This document shows, piece after piece, positions 24,991 through 34,226 of a stretch of 40,762 bases of DNA. A program made the translations under genes and the position numbers. The number at the start of each line of letters is the position of its first letter. Positions within the stretch are counted from its first letter, which is position 1. Location: assembly GCA_023137315.1 (NCBI GenBank), contig JAGLPP010000101.1:1-40762 (forward strand). The letters are read 5' to 3'. The DNA comes from Bacteriovoracaceae bacterium. GTDB lineage: Bacteria > Bdellovibrionota > Bacteriovoracia > Bacteriovoracales > Bacteriovoracaceae. The notes under the pieces are model-generated. The model did no database searches. It had not been told where the DNA came from and worked only from the letters and a program-made list of their open reading frames with translations.

Positions 24991-26901
24991 ATGACAAGTA
25001 AATATCAAGGGATTACAGGCAAATTTCTGGAAATCAACCTGACTACCGGGGAAATTAACGACTACAAAATACCCGACCTTGATTATAGATTATTCCTTGG
25101 CGGAAAGGCCCTTGCTGCAAAAATTCTTTGGGACAAACTTATGCCAAGAGTAGATCCTCTCGGGCCACACAATATCATGGTGTTGTCCACGGGACCTTTA
25201 AACGGTAGCAGCGCGCCACAATCAAGTCGTTTTAACATCTCCACAAAGAGTCCACTATCACTTGGAATAACCTCCTCAAATTCCGGCGGTGATTTTGGGA
25301 CAACACTAAAAAAGTCAGGCCTTGACGGCATTATCTTAAAGGGTAAGGCCGATATTCCAACATGGATCGAAATTATTGATGGCAAGGTCACGCTCAGGGA
25401 TGCCGGCCACATTTGGGGAAAAAACACAGAAGAAACCATATATGGAATCGATAAAAAAACGGCTTCCTTATGCATAGGCCCTGCCGGGGAAAATATGGCC
25501 CGATTCGCCTGCATAATGGCAGGAACACGGGCGCACGGACGTGGCGGCGTTGGTGCCGTCATGGGGTCAAAGAAAGTTAAATTGATTACCGTAAAAGGAT
25601 CGGAAAAAATCAGTTATCATGACCGGGAAGGGTTCAAAAAAAGCGTCAAAAGCTGGACAAAACTTTTAAAAAATAATTCCATAACAGGAGACAAGCTACC
25701 CAAATACGGAACCAGCGTTCTTATGAACCGTTGCAACGACACAAACACCCTCGGCACACATAACTTCAAATACAGTACCTTCAAGGACGCAGACAAGGTA
25801 AGCGGTGAAACCCTTGAAAAAAATCATCTTACAAAAAACTGGGGATGCACCACCTGTCCCGTTCGATGTTCCCGTGAGGTCAAATACAAAGACGGCGTTA
25901 TCAAGGGGCCGGAATTTGAAACCATGGGCATGTTTGGGCCAATGATTGAAAATACCAATCTGGATGCCATTATCGAATGGAATTATATTTGTGACCTTGT
26001 GGGTATGGACACCATCACCGCAGGATCAACAATTGCCTGCGCCATGGAATTAAAGGAATTGGGCCTGTGGGATGATTTTCCTGCAAGCTTTGGAAAAACG
26101 GATCACATAAGTGGTCTTCTCTATGACATCGCCTATAAGAGAAATCATGGAAAGCTTCTAGCCGAAGGAAGCATGCGCCTTTCCAAACAATTTAAAAGAG
26201 ATGATCTCGCCATGCATTCCAAAGGCCTTGAATACGCCATTTATGAACCAAGAGGAGCAGTTGGCCACGGACTGGGATATGCAACGGCCAACCGTGGAGG
26301 TTGTCATTTAAACGGCGGCTATTTGATTTTTCTTGAGGCCTTGGGACCTCTTACAATCGACCCTCTAACCGATCACGCAAAACCCGGGCTTACAGTTATG
26401 AATCAAAATCTTTTTGAGGCCATCTCCGCATCCGGAAATTGTATTTTTTCCTCTTACATCATTTTTCCAGACCTTCCCGGATTTATAACGAAGGGCCCGA
26501 TAAAATGGATAATAAGCGAAGTTACCAAACTTTCACGCTTTTTTCTCAATTTTCTTGGAAGAATAAGACCGTGGATGATTCCAATCAATTTTTATCGTAT
26601 TCCACACAGCAAGGTATTGGCACAACTTACAGGAATGAAAATGACTCTTGGAAATTTTCTGGCCGTAGGAGAACGTGGTTTTACGCTGGAAAGACTTTTA
26701 AATCTCAGAGAGGGACTTACGTCAGAGGACGACTCTCTTGCCCCACGACTGACCGACACACCGGCACAACCTGGCAATCCAAAGACATGTGTTCCCTTGA
26801 AGAAAATGCTTCCCATTTATTATAAAACCAGAGACTGGGACCACAAAGGAATTCCAACAAAAAGACTCTTGAAAAAGCTCAAGATGGATTTCCTACTGTA
26901 G
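24991..26901 (+). CDS. Tungsten-type aldehyde:ferredoxin oxidoreductase family protein
   Basis: AOR enzymes oxidise aldehydes to carboxylates (or the reverse) with a bis-pyranopterin tungsten or molybdenum centre and one [4Fe-4S] cluster, using ferredoxin. The N-terminal domain has the family start (GKFLEINLTTGEI, RLFLGGKALAAKIL) and GPLNGSSAPQSSRFNISTKSP. Cluster ligands are C286, C289, C293 (CTTCPVRC) and C484 (SGNC), close to C288/C291/C295/C494 of Pyrococcus furiosus AOR. The length of 636 residues is in range. AAAAGGAAG precedes the ATG at 24991, so the longer ORF start at 24946 is not used. No separate ferredoxin-like subunit or cofactor gene is adjacent. The specific aldehyde cannot be predicted. 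Confidence 0.9.
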   Translation: MTSKYQGITGKFLEINLTTGEINDYKIPDLDYRLFLGGKALAAKILWDKLMPRVDPLGPHNIMVLSTGPLNGSSAPQSSRFNISTKSPLSLGITSSNSGGDFGTTLKKSGLDGIILKGKADIPTWIEIIDGKVTLRDAGHIWGKNTEETIYGIDKKTASLCIGPAGENMARFACIMAGTRAHGRGGVGAVMGSKKVKLITVKGSEKISYHDREGFKKSVKSWTKLLKNNSITGDKLPKYGTSVLMNRCNDTNTLGTHNFKYSTFKDADKVSGETLEKNHLTKNWGCTTCPVRCSREVKYKDGVIKGPEFETMGMFGPMIENTNLDAIIEWNYICDLVGMDTITAGSTIACAMELKELGLWDDFPASFGKTDHISGLLYDIAYKRNHGKLLAEGSMRLSKQFKRDDLAMHSKGLEYAIYEPRGAVGHGLGYATANRGGCHLNGGYLIFLEALGPLTIDPLTDHAKPGLTVMNQNLFEAISASGNCIFSSYIIFPDLPGFITKGPIKWIISEVTKLSRFFLNFLGRIRPWMIPINFYRIPHSKVLAQLTGMKMTLGNFLAVGERGFTLERLLNLREGLTSEDDSLAPRLTDTPAQPGNPKTCVPLKKMLPIYYKTRDWDHKGIPTKRLLKKLKMDFLL

Positions 26902-26923
26902 AAAAAAAATCGGCGGTAAAACC

Positions 26924-29900
26924 TTATTTATCCTTATTCCTTACCTTCTTCTTAACCTTTTTCTTCTTGAAAAGCTTTTGGAGTGCCGAGCGTATATAGC
27001 GAGCTGAAATAACATCAAAGATTGAAACCGAGTCATCCTTTACGATTTCACTGGCACTGTCCTCATACTTGGCAAGCTGTTCACCCTGATCATAATTTGT
27101 ATCATCAACCGGTTCGGAAGGTTCGGCCTGTTTATTTTCCTCGTCATCAAAAAATCCCTTACTGGATTTCTTTTTCGATGACACCACTGCTGATTTCGAC
27201 CGCCTCTGCTTCATCTGTTTGTTCCATTTGGCAAGTTCCTTCTTTCTGGCCTTGATATTGAGCTTGAACGCCTTGCCTGCAGACCCGGCATTATATCCTT
27301 TGTCAGCCAGGGCCTTCACCGTATTTGCCTTAAGCTGCTTGATGGCATTATCATGCAGAGACTCGAAATCAATCGGTTTTTCTCCAACCTGTTTGAATTT
27401 TCTATTGAGAAGCTTTTGTAAATTCCTCAGTTTCTTTGATAAAACAGCGTGCTTCTTTCCAAGACCTGATACAGACTGCATGGTCGCCGCCGAAAGCTTT
27501 TTTCTGCCTTGAATTTTATTACCAACGGAACCTACGGCCTTGACGTCATTCAAAATATCAGAACCTTTACCAACACTGGACATTCCAGCAATCATCTGCT
27601 TATCGGAAACATTTGACATTTCCCCTGTAACTGAACTGCAATTTTCCGTTATACACGGGGTTTGGGCATCCAGTTCGATACCACTTGATTCTCCACCACC
27701 TCTTTTGACTTTTACCTCACTATAGCCTGGAGCATGTGCTTTAACGGAAACCTCGGTGGATGAATAATCCTGTCCGGTGTAATCACCATCATAATCTTTT
27801 CCAGTCCCCTGTCGTTCACCTATCTGCGCAAGAATCGCATCAATTTTCTTGATTTGTTCTTTAACCTTTTCAATATTCCTTTGAGTTGTTCTGGACGCGA
27901 TAATTATAAGGGTTGAAATAATACCAAAAATAATAGCGCGTTTTGAATACGTCGCCATGTATGTATCAATAAATACGGTCTGGGTTGCCTTTGTGGCATA
28001 ATAAAGAACAAGTGCCACAACTCCAAGGCCAAGAAGTTGTCCAATCTTTCCTCCGCCAAAAGCATGTGCCCCCGGAACCAACAAATCAAATCCCTTGCGG
28101 GCCGCAACCTTCAATATACCTGACATACCAGTCTGCATTTCCCGGCCACCTTCCGTCTCATAAGCATCTTTAAGGGCGAAATATTCATCAGCTCCCATGG
28201 ATTCAATTCTTCCATTCATCAGTGCCATTTTTTCATGGGCACTAACGTACTCATCAACATTGTTCACTTCACCGTGATCCACTACGATATCAAAACGCCT
28301 GATACCGGTATCGGCTAGAACACCCTCTATGGCCTCATTCTCATTATAGTCTGGAGCAACAAGTCCTCCAAACATTGGCGCAAGCTCCTTTTTCACCATC
28401 ATAAATTTTTCATGCTCCCCGCGCATCTTCCAATAATCATCAATTTGTTTTTCTATCGGATGTTTCTTTACAACCGTGGACGATGCAGTAGGAATCTGCA
28501 GGTTGGTACATCTGTTTAACGCCTTTCTTACCCGGTCATAATAAAATTGACATGAAAGTCTCCCCTTGGCGGCACAAATAAGCTTGTATGAAGTGGCCTT
28601 TCCAGAGGCAGCAAGTTTCGCATATAATGCGGCCGCTTTAGCTTTATCCTTCGCTGTATATGACGCATCTGTTGCTGCCGCTGCATAAACCTTTGGTAAA
28701 ATAAAATCAAAAATCGAGCTTTGTGAGTCCTCTACTTCAATATCGTATTCGTATTCATATTCATCCTCATTGGATTTATCCCCACTATTATCCTGTATCC
28801 CCTCTTCTAGAACCTTTCTCTGATATTCGGTTTTTGGTTTAACCTTTTCACCACTGTCCGACTTGAAACCAGAAGTACCATGGGTATCTGCTTTTCTCAT
28901 CTCGGAGGTCTGCTCCTTGTTTTCCTTGCTTCCGCCAACCATGCCCAAAAGACCAAAACCAAGCGCACCTGCCGCAATCATTTTCATCATACCGCTGCCG
29001 CCTTGTTTTGCGACCGATCCAGCACCTTCCTTTGACAAGTCCTTTGCTCTTGACGCTACAATCTTCGCGGTATCTGCAATACTTTGTCCGCAGGCATTGT
29101 AAAGCGATGTCATCATGATATTCGACGTAAGAGCTATTGTATCAGCATTTACATCCGAAAATGTGACCGCTTTATCCAGGGCCGTAAGATTCGGAAGGGC
29201 CACCCCCATTGCAGATACCGCAGCTGCACTACATAAACCAAGCTGTATGGACGCTAAAGCACATCCTGTCGGACAACTCGTATAAACGGTAAGTGGAAGG
29301 CCTGCACCGGTCTCAAGTCCAACAGTCATACGACATGATTCCATTGCAGCCTGACAAGCGGCAATAGCAGGAGCGCAATCAACAGAACAACTTATGGCCT
29401 TCAAACAAATCCCGGATGCCGTCTTACACGTTACCACTCCCGTCTTGCAAAAAGCAGCGGTCGTTTTCAAACCCGACGCACAGGCCATTTTTGAACCTGT
29501 AACAATCAAGTGACCTGCGGTTGCAAGTCCTGCCGCAGATAAAAATGCGACCGAGGCTGCTTTTTGGAATTTCAGTTTACTCTCCAGACCGGCCACGACC
29601 TCATTATAATTTTTCCTTTGCTCTTCCAAGGCCGTTTTGTCAGCGTCGACTATAACGCCATTTTCGTCCCTTTCGTATGTGATTATCCTGGACTGTGCCT
29701 CCTTGAATTTGAAAAATGACATGATTTCGCCGATGACGTATGCAGTCCCGCCGACAGCAGCTGCGTAGGTATCCAGCGTTTTTCCACGACAACGAATCAT
29801 GGATGCGGCAACCACGCCAACCGCAACAGAAGTAATAAATTCCATAATACCGGCACCGCCGGATGAAGCCTTGTCAAGCTTTTCGGTTTCCATCCCGGCA

Positions 29901-30013
29901 TAGGCTGCATTTACCGGTGATACATTAATCAGCCCAAGTGGAGTCGTCACCATCTGGACATGAAGCAAGGTAAAAACCATCAAAGCAGTAATAAAAATTT
30001 TTGACACCTTCAT
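26924..30013 (-). CDS. Large membrane/exported protein C of a three-member paralogous cluster (1029 aa)
   Basis: No known family was recognised. A signal peptide ends near SPVNAAYA (residue 39). The N-terminal block has IRCRGKTLDT (73-82), two hydrophobic helices and IVDADKTALEEQ (121-132). A cysteine-rich stretch (residues 178-261, over ten Cys) follows. The 15-residue motif C-x2-Y-x6-K-[SA]-L-N-[KR]-C is at 488-502, PGAHA is at 647-651 before two hydrophobic helices, and a coiled coil lies at 711-730. PCITENCSSV, a GRKKLSAAT...LNRK block and the C-terminal VSIFDVISARYIRSAL (996-1011) complete it. It is about 370 residues longer than its two paralogues, mainly between residues 310 and 640, including an acidic DEYEYEYDIEVED stretch. 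It starts 17 bp after gene B, so it is probably cotranscribed. See findings. Confidence 0.78.
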   Translation of the reverse strand: MKVSKIFITALMVFTLLHVQMVTTPLGLINVSPVNAAYAGMETEKLDKASSGGAGIMEFITSVAVGVVAASMIRCRGKTLDTYAAAVGGTAYVIGEIMSFFKFKEAQSRIITYERDENGVIVDADKTALEEQRKNYNEVVAGLESKLKFQKAASVAFLSAAGLATAGHLIVTGSKMACASGLKTTAAFCKTGVVTCKTASGICLKAISCSVDCAPAIAACQAAMESCRMTVGLETGAGLPLTVYTSCPTGCALASIQLGLCSAAAVSAMGVALPNLTALDKAVTFSDVNADTIALTSNIMMTSLYNACGQSIADTAKIVASRAKDLSKEGAGSVAKQGGSGMMKMIAAGALGFGLLGMVGGSKENKEQTSEMRKADTHGTSGFKSDSGEKVKPKTEYQRKVLEEGIQDNSGDKSNEDEYEYEYDIEVEDSQSSIFDFILPKVYAAAATDASYTAKDKAKAAALYAKLAASGKATSYKLICAAKGRLSCQFYYDRVRKALNRCTNLQIPTASSTVVKKHPIEKQIDDYWKMRGEHEKFMMVKKELAPMFGGLVAPDYNENEAIEGVLADTGIRRFDIVVDHGEVNNVDEYVSAHEKMALMNGRIESMGADEYFALKDAYETEGGREMQTGMSGILKVAARKGFDLLVPGAHAFGGGKIGQLLGLGVVALVLYYATKATQTVFIDTYMATYSKRAIIFGIISTLIIIASRTTQRNIEKVKEQIKKIDAILAQIGERQGTGKDYDGDYTGQDYSSTEVSVKAHAPGYSEVKVKRGGGESSGIELDAQTPCITENCSSVTGEMSNVSDKQMIAGMSSVGKGSDILNDVKAVGSVGNKIQGRKKLSAATMQSVSGLGKKHAVLSKKLRNLQKLLNRKFKQVGEKPIDFESLHDNAIKQLKANTVKALADKGYNAGSAGKAFKLNIKARKKELAKWNKQMKQRRSKSAVVSSKKKSSKGFFDDEENKQAEPSEPVDDTNYDQGEQLAKYEDSASEIVKDDSVSIFDVISARYIRSALQKLFKKKKVKKKVRNKDK

Positions 30014-30030
30014 AGCTCATCTTCCTGTTT

Positions 30031-32010
30031 TTATTTTTTCTGTTTTTCTTCAACTTTATTTTTTTTCGTCCTGCTGTCAAACACCTTCTTGAAAGCGGAA
30101 CGAATATAACGATTAGAGATAATACTCCAAATTGGAACATTTTTTTCCTGTATTATATCACTACCACCTGTCTCATAACGTTCAAGGGCATCTGCCATGG
30201 AGACATCACCATTCTTGACATCATCATGATCAAGCGGCCCCTTCTCGCTCTTTTTCTCTTCATCAAACAAACTTCCAGTTTTTTTAACTCTCTTCTTTTG
30301 ATACTTCACATTTTTTGCAACTTTCACTTTTTTTACCAAACTCTTGTCGGATATTGCCTCACCTTTTGCCTTGTCATTCGTCAAAACAGAGGTGGACGAA
30401 TTTGGACTGTAACCGGATTCACTGATGGCCAGAGCTGCCTTTTTATTAATTGCGGCAACAATCTTGTCGCTCGCACCAAAATCAAGTACTCCACCGCCAC
30501 CATTTTTTTTAATCATTTTATTATACGCCTTTTGAGCACGTTTAAAAGCATCGCGAACGGCCTTACTCTGACTTCCAAGTTTGGCCACACCACCAAGAGT
30601 TGCTGAAGACAGTTTCTTTTTCCCCTGGATGGAATCTGCTGTTTTCGATGTCATTCTGGCCGCTCCAAGAAGTTTTGATCCTGATGAAGTTGACACCATG
30701 GAATTTACAACCTCTTCATCGGCAGAGCGGTTAAGTGCTGTCGAAACGGACGAACAGTTCGGTGTAATGCATGGGATGCTTTCAGGAAGAACCATGTCTC
30801 CCGAGGTCGTTGGCACGGTGTACAGGTTTGTAGAAGAAGCTGATGTTCCTCCTGTGTTTCCACCATAAGAATCATCATCAAATTCTGAATCAATACCTCC
30901 GGTTTTGTCACCAACGCTGGCAAGAATATCATCAATTTTCCCGATCTGTTTTTTCAGATCGTTGATCTTTTTGCCTGTTTCCTTTGAAGCAAGAAGGGCC
31001 AGTGCAGCCATTGCGCCAAATACATAAACACGTTTTTCATATGTCGCCATATAGAGATCAATAAAATTCGCCGATTTTGCCTTGACTCCCATATAAATTC
31101 CAACACCAACAGCACCAAGACCTATCATTGATCCAAGACTTTTCCCTGTGAAAGCACATGCCTCTGGAAATATCAGTTTAAACACTTTGCGAAGGGCCGT
31201 CCCTCCACTGACTGTATTGGTTGCGCCAGTACAACGATTCAACGATTTTCCAAGTTTTTGCGCATATAACTCACAACTGGTCACCGCTTTCATGGCACAT
31301 GAACTTGAAAGACACTGCTTTATCTTCGCACTCAACATAATTACATTTGACTGAATCTCATTACTTTTGACGCTGGATGGAGAATGTGTTTTTGAGACAT
31401 ATTCAATTTTCGCAGCAGTGGCCTGGGTACTGCTGATTCCTTCCAAACAAGCAGCAACAGAAGCGTTACCGCTGGAAGCTTCAGCACCACAAGATGCCGT
31501 GGCTGCATTCGCAGCTGCAAGACAACTGGCCTTCGCCTTGACCAGTGACATCTTTCCCCAAATAGCCAGACCGGCAGCGGCCGTAAATCCGGCTGCTGCA
31601 GCATTTTGAAAATTTTTCTTTGTCTTAATGGTTTTCATTGCATTCAAAAGGAGTCTTCTCTCCTCCAAAAGGGCCGTTTTATCAGCATCAATAAGAATCC
31701 CGTTTTCATCATAATTGTAGCTGATTGTTTTTTGCTGAATCTCCTTGAACTTTAAAAATGTGATTATCTCACCAGCAACAAAGGCACCACCTGCCGCCGC
31801 TGCCACCAAGGTATCCGAAGTCTTTGTTCTGCACGAAAAGAAACCCCTTGCAACCGCAGCTATGGCAATCATTGTGATAGTACTCATCAGATTACCGTCG
31901 GAGGCTTTTTGCCCCTCGTAAACTCCCATCGTATCCGCCGCATATATCCGTACATTCGTAAGGGTGAATACCAATAAACAAGTAGTAATCAATCTTGTAA
32001 GTTTTTTCAC
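30031..32010 (-). CDS. Large membrane/exported protein B of a three-member paralogous cluster (659 aa)
   Basis: The product starts with GTG behind a GGGG-rich Shine-Dalgarno region and has a signal peptide ending near RIYA (about residue 24). Shared motifs are FSCRTKTSDT (58-67), FKFKEIQ and LIDADKTALLEE (106-117). The cysteine-rich middle holds CELYAQKLGKSLNRC (246-260). FPEACA (281-286) precedes a pair of hydrophobic helices, and IGKIDDILASVG lies at 356-367. CITPNCSSV (414-422), GKKKLSSAT (463-471) and the C-terminal VPIWSIISNRYIRSAF (625-640) follow. No enzyme motif is seen. The gene is flanked by its paralogues, 59 bp after gene A and 17 bp before gene C, so one transcript is likely. The function is unknown; a membrane complex or cell-envelope assembly is a reasonable idea but is not shown. 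Confidence 0.78.
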   Translation of the reverse strand: MKKLTRLITTCLLVFTLTNVRIYAADTMGVYEGQKASDGNLMSTITMIAIAAVARGFFSCRTKTSDTLVAAAAGGAFVAGEIITFLKFKEIQQKTISYNYDENGILIDADKTALLEERRLLLNAMKTIKTKKNFQNAAAAGFTAAAGLAIWGKMSLVKAKASCLAAANAATASCGAEASSGNASVAACLEGISSTQATAAKIEYVSKTHSPSSVKSNEIQSNVIMLSAKIKQCLSSSCAMKAVTSCELYAQKLGKSLNRCTGATNTVSGGTALRKVFKLIFPEACAFTGKSLGSMIGLGAVGVGIYMGVKAKSANFIDLYMATYEKRVYVFGAMAALALLASKETGKKINDLKKQIGKIDDILASVGDKTGGIDSEFDDDSYGGNTGGTSASSTNLYTVPTTSGDMVLPESIPCITPNCSSVSTALNRSADEEVVNSMVSTSSGSKLLGAARMTSKTADSIQGKKKLSSATLGGVAKLGSQSKAVRDAFKRAQKAYNKMIKKNGGGGVLDFGASDKIVAAINKKAALAISESGYSPNSSTSVLTNDKAKGEAISDKSLVKKVKVAKNVKYQKKRVKKTGSLFDEEKKSEKGPLDHDDVKNGDVSMADALERYETGGSDIIQEKNVPIWSIISNRYIRSAFKKVFDSRTKKNKVEEKQKK

Positions 32011-32069
32011 TCGTTCATCCCCATATTTTTTTAATCTCTTTTCAATAATAATATATTAAACCGTGGATG

Positions 32070-34031
32070 CTACTTGCTGATCTTTTCTCCAAGCCTTGGA
32101 AAGGCAGTCCTGATGTATCTAATACTGATAATTTTCCAGATCGGCACGCTCTTGTCATTACTGATATCGCCTGCCTTGTATTCCACTTTCTCCAATCCTT
32201 TTTCAGAACTTTCTTCTTCAAATTTGTACTCCGCAACAGGTTTTTCCGCAGCGTCTTCAAAATTAAAATTCATGTCATTATCCGCCGCCTTGGTTCTTGC
32301 CTCCACTGTCTTCGGACCGGAGATAGACTCTTTATGTTGCGTATCACTCTTCTCTACATCGTTCTTTGCAACAATACCGGCACTCATACCACCACCAAAA
32401 AGTTTTGCCGCCTGTCCGCTTGTATAACCGGCCTTCTTGATGGACTTCGCTGCAGACAATCTAAGCCCGTTCTCAATAGCGGCAATTCTTTTATCAAACT
32501 CAACAGGCTTGTCACCTGCACCAACTATTCTCTTGTTAAACTTTCTTTGCAGCTCACGAAGTCTTTTGGAAAGGGCATTGTGCTCCCCCCCAAGTTTTGC
32601 AGCAGAATTCAAAGTGGCCTTGGAAAGCTGTTTTTTTCCACTCAGTCCATCACCAAGTGTCGCCGTTAGATTGGCCATGTCGTTTACACCGCCACCCATG
32701 GAGACCATATTTTCGGCCAGTCCAGGATCAGACGTTCTGGCGTTCTCCAATTCTTTCGTAGGCACTCCAATAGTGGGTAATTTTCTGTCCAAACCAACAT
32801 CGCCGTATTCAACCGGCAGCGAATACTGCGAGCCATCGGCCGTTTTAATAGCGGCCGTACCGGCCTTCGCTTTTACTGTACCAAGAATCTCTTCGAGCTT
32901 TCCTATATTGCCATCCAAAGTCTTGATTACATCCATTGAGGCCTTTGCGGCCTTGTATGAAAGAGCGGCAAAAGCCGTGAAAAGCAGTCCACGATGAAGT
33001 GGCTGAGCAATCATTCTGTCTGTTTTCGTGGCCTGCACCACAGTCACTCCACGGCAAACAGCAAAAGCAACCACTCCCATTCCAAGAATTCCAACATTCT
33101 TATCCATCGCCCACGCGTTTGGAATAAACAGATTCGGAAAAAACCTCAAAGCATCATCAAGAAGACGCCCCCTTTCATCATTATCGTTCGATGAAAATAA
33201 ATTGGCGGGATTATGTATTGAATCAGAGCATTTATTAAGCGATTTTTTCATCTGCTCGTAATATGAAATACAGACCGACTTTACATTGGACGCACACGAA
33301 GCAGCTGAACATGATCCGGCCATAAGTCCACTTTCACCCTCCTGTATATAGGTAACCAGACTCTGGGAATATTTCGTCGACGGCATTTGTGTCGGCGATA
33401 CGAATTTCTCCCATAGTGACATGTTCCGGGGCCTTGCTGCCATAAGAGAAGCCGAACACATGCAGCTATTACCAGGATCACTCGAACCACACATGGCATC
33501 ACAAGCACCTATCGCCGAATCGGTAGCGGCAGAACATGACTCTTTCTCGATATTCAATTTATATGTGTGATAAAGGGCAACCATCGCTGCGCCAGTAAAA
33601 GCAGCCGCTGCGGCCATCTGCAGAGTACGTTTCATTTGAGCGGTCTTTTTAATTTCCTCGTAATTCTGCTTCTCCTTTTCCAGCGTGGTTTTATGAGCGT
33701 CAATCAACTTACCATCCTCATCACGGGCATATTCAATGGCCTTCTCTTCCGCCTCCTTGTACTTCATCCAGGCGAAAATCTCACCTGCCATGTAGGCAGC
33801 TCCACCAACGCCCGCCAAGATTGTATCAGGAGTTTTTAACCGGCATCTGATCATTGATTTGGCGACTGCCGCCGCTGCCAGCATGGTTATAAAATCCATA
33901 AAATTATCGGAGGTGGTGCTCTCACCATGAAAAGTACCATCCTTGTAGGTTTCATCTGCAGAAAATGTTTGCATGGGCCCGATTGAGACCATTGAAAAAA
34001 CCATTAATGAAACGAATATTATTTTTCTCAC
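32070..34031 (-). CDS. Large membrane/exported protein A of a three-member paralogous cluster (653 aa)
   Basis: This is the promoter-proximal gene of the cluster; it starts with GTG after AAGGAAGGG. It has a signal peptide (MRKIIFVSLMVFSMVSIGPM). IRCRLKTPDT lies at 61-70, AGVGGAAYMAGEI at 73-85, and KLIDAHKTTLEKE (108-120) is the charged loop. Cysteines at 166-192 and 241-268 include CISYYEQMKKSLNKC (254-268). FIPNAWA (302-308) precedes two hydrophobic helices. IGKLEEILGTV (376-386), GKKQLSKAT (465-473) and the conserved tail VPIWKIISIRYIRTAF (629-644) complete it. Most of the chain is polar, helical and Lys/Glu-rich, and residues about 545-625 look disordered. Membrane topology cannot be settled by eye. 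No known family is recognised. Confidence 0.78.
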   Translation of the reverse strand: MRKIIFVSLMVFSMVSIGPMQTFSADETYKDGTFHGESTTSDNFMDFITMLAAAAVAKSMIRCRLKTPDTILAGVGGAAYMAGEIFAWMKYKEAEEKAIEYARDEDGKLIDAHKTTLEKEKQNYEEIKKTAQMKRTLQMAAAAAFTGAAMVALYHTYKLNIEKESCSAATDSAIGACDAMCGSSDPGNSCMCSASLMAARPRNMSLWEKFVSPTQMPSTKYSQSLVTYIQEGESGLMAGSCSAASCASNVKSVCISYYEQMKKSLNKCSDSIHNPANLFSSNDNDERGRLLDDALRFFPNLFIPNAWAMDKNVGILGMGVVAFAVCRGVTVVQATKTDRMIAQPLHRGLLFTAFAALSYKAAKASMDVIKTLDGNIGKLEEILGTVKAKAGTAAIKTADGSQYSLPVEYGDVGLDRKLPTIGVPTKELENARTSDPGLAENMVSMGGGVNDMANLTATLGDGLSGKKQLSKATLNSAAKLGGEHNALSKRLRELQRKFNKRIVGAGDKPVEFDKRIAAIENGLRLSAAKSIKKAGYTSGQAAKLFGGGMSAGIVAKNDVEKSDTQHKESISGPKTVEARTKAADNDMNFNFEDAAEKPVAEYKFEEESSEKGLEKVEYKAGDISNDKSVPIWKIISIRYIRTAFPRLGEKISK

Positions 34032-34208
34032 GATACCCTTCCTTGTCTGAATTACTGTCCACCTATAACCATTCTAATCCAAGAAATGGAACTTTACCTC
34101 AAAAACAAATGGATATTTTGTAAAATTAAGTGGTTATATCAAATTTTCAGTCCTCACCAAATGAACTTTTACTGCCAATTTTTGATGTCAGTTAACTTTT
34201 GGACGTGT

Positions 34209-34214
34209 TATAAT
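34209..34214 (+). promoter_or_regulatory. Putative -10 box (TATAAT) for a near-leaderless transcript
   Basis: A consensus TATAAT ends 12 bp before the ATG at 34227. The predicted transcription start would leave almost no leader, in keeping with the weak Shine-Dalgarno sequence of that gene. Possible -35 TGTCAG at 34186-34191. Confidence 0.35.
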
Positions 34215-34226
34215 TTTATTAGAAGT

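Noticed and set aside
26924-34031. Many plus-strand ORFs inside the three large genes
   Set aside because: They follow from codon bias of the minus-strand genes, have no Shine-Dalgarno sequences and no domain patterns.
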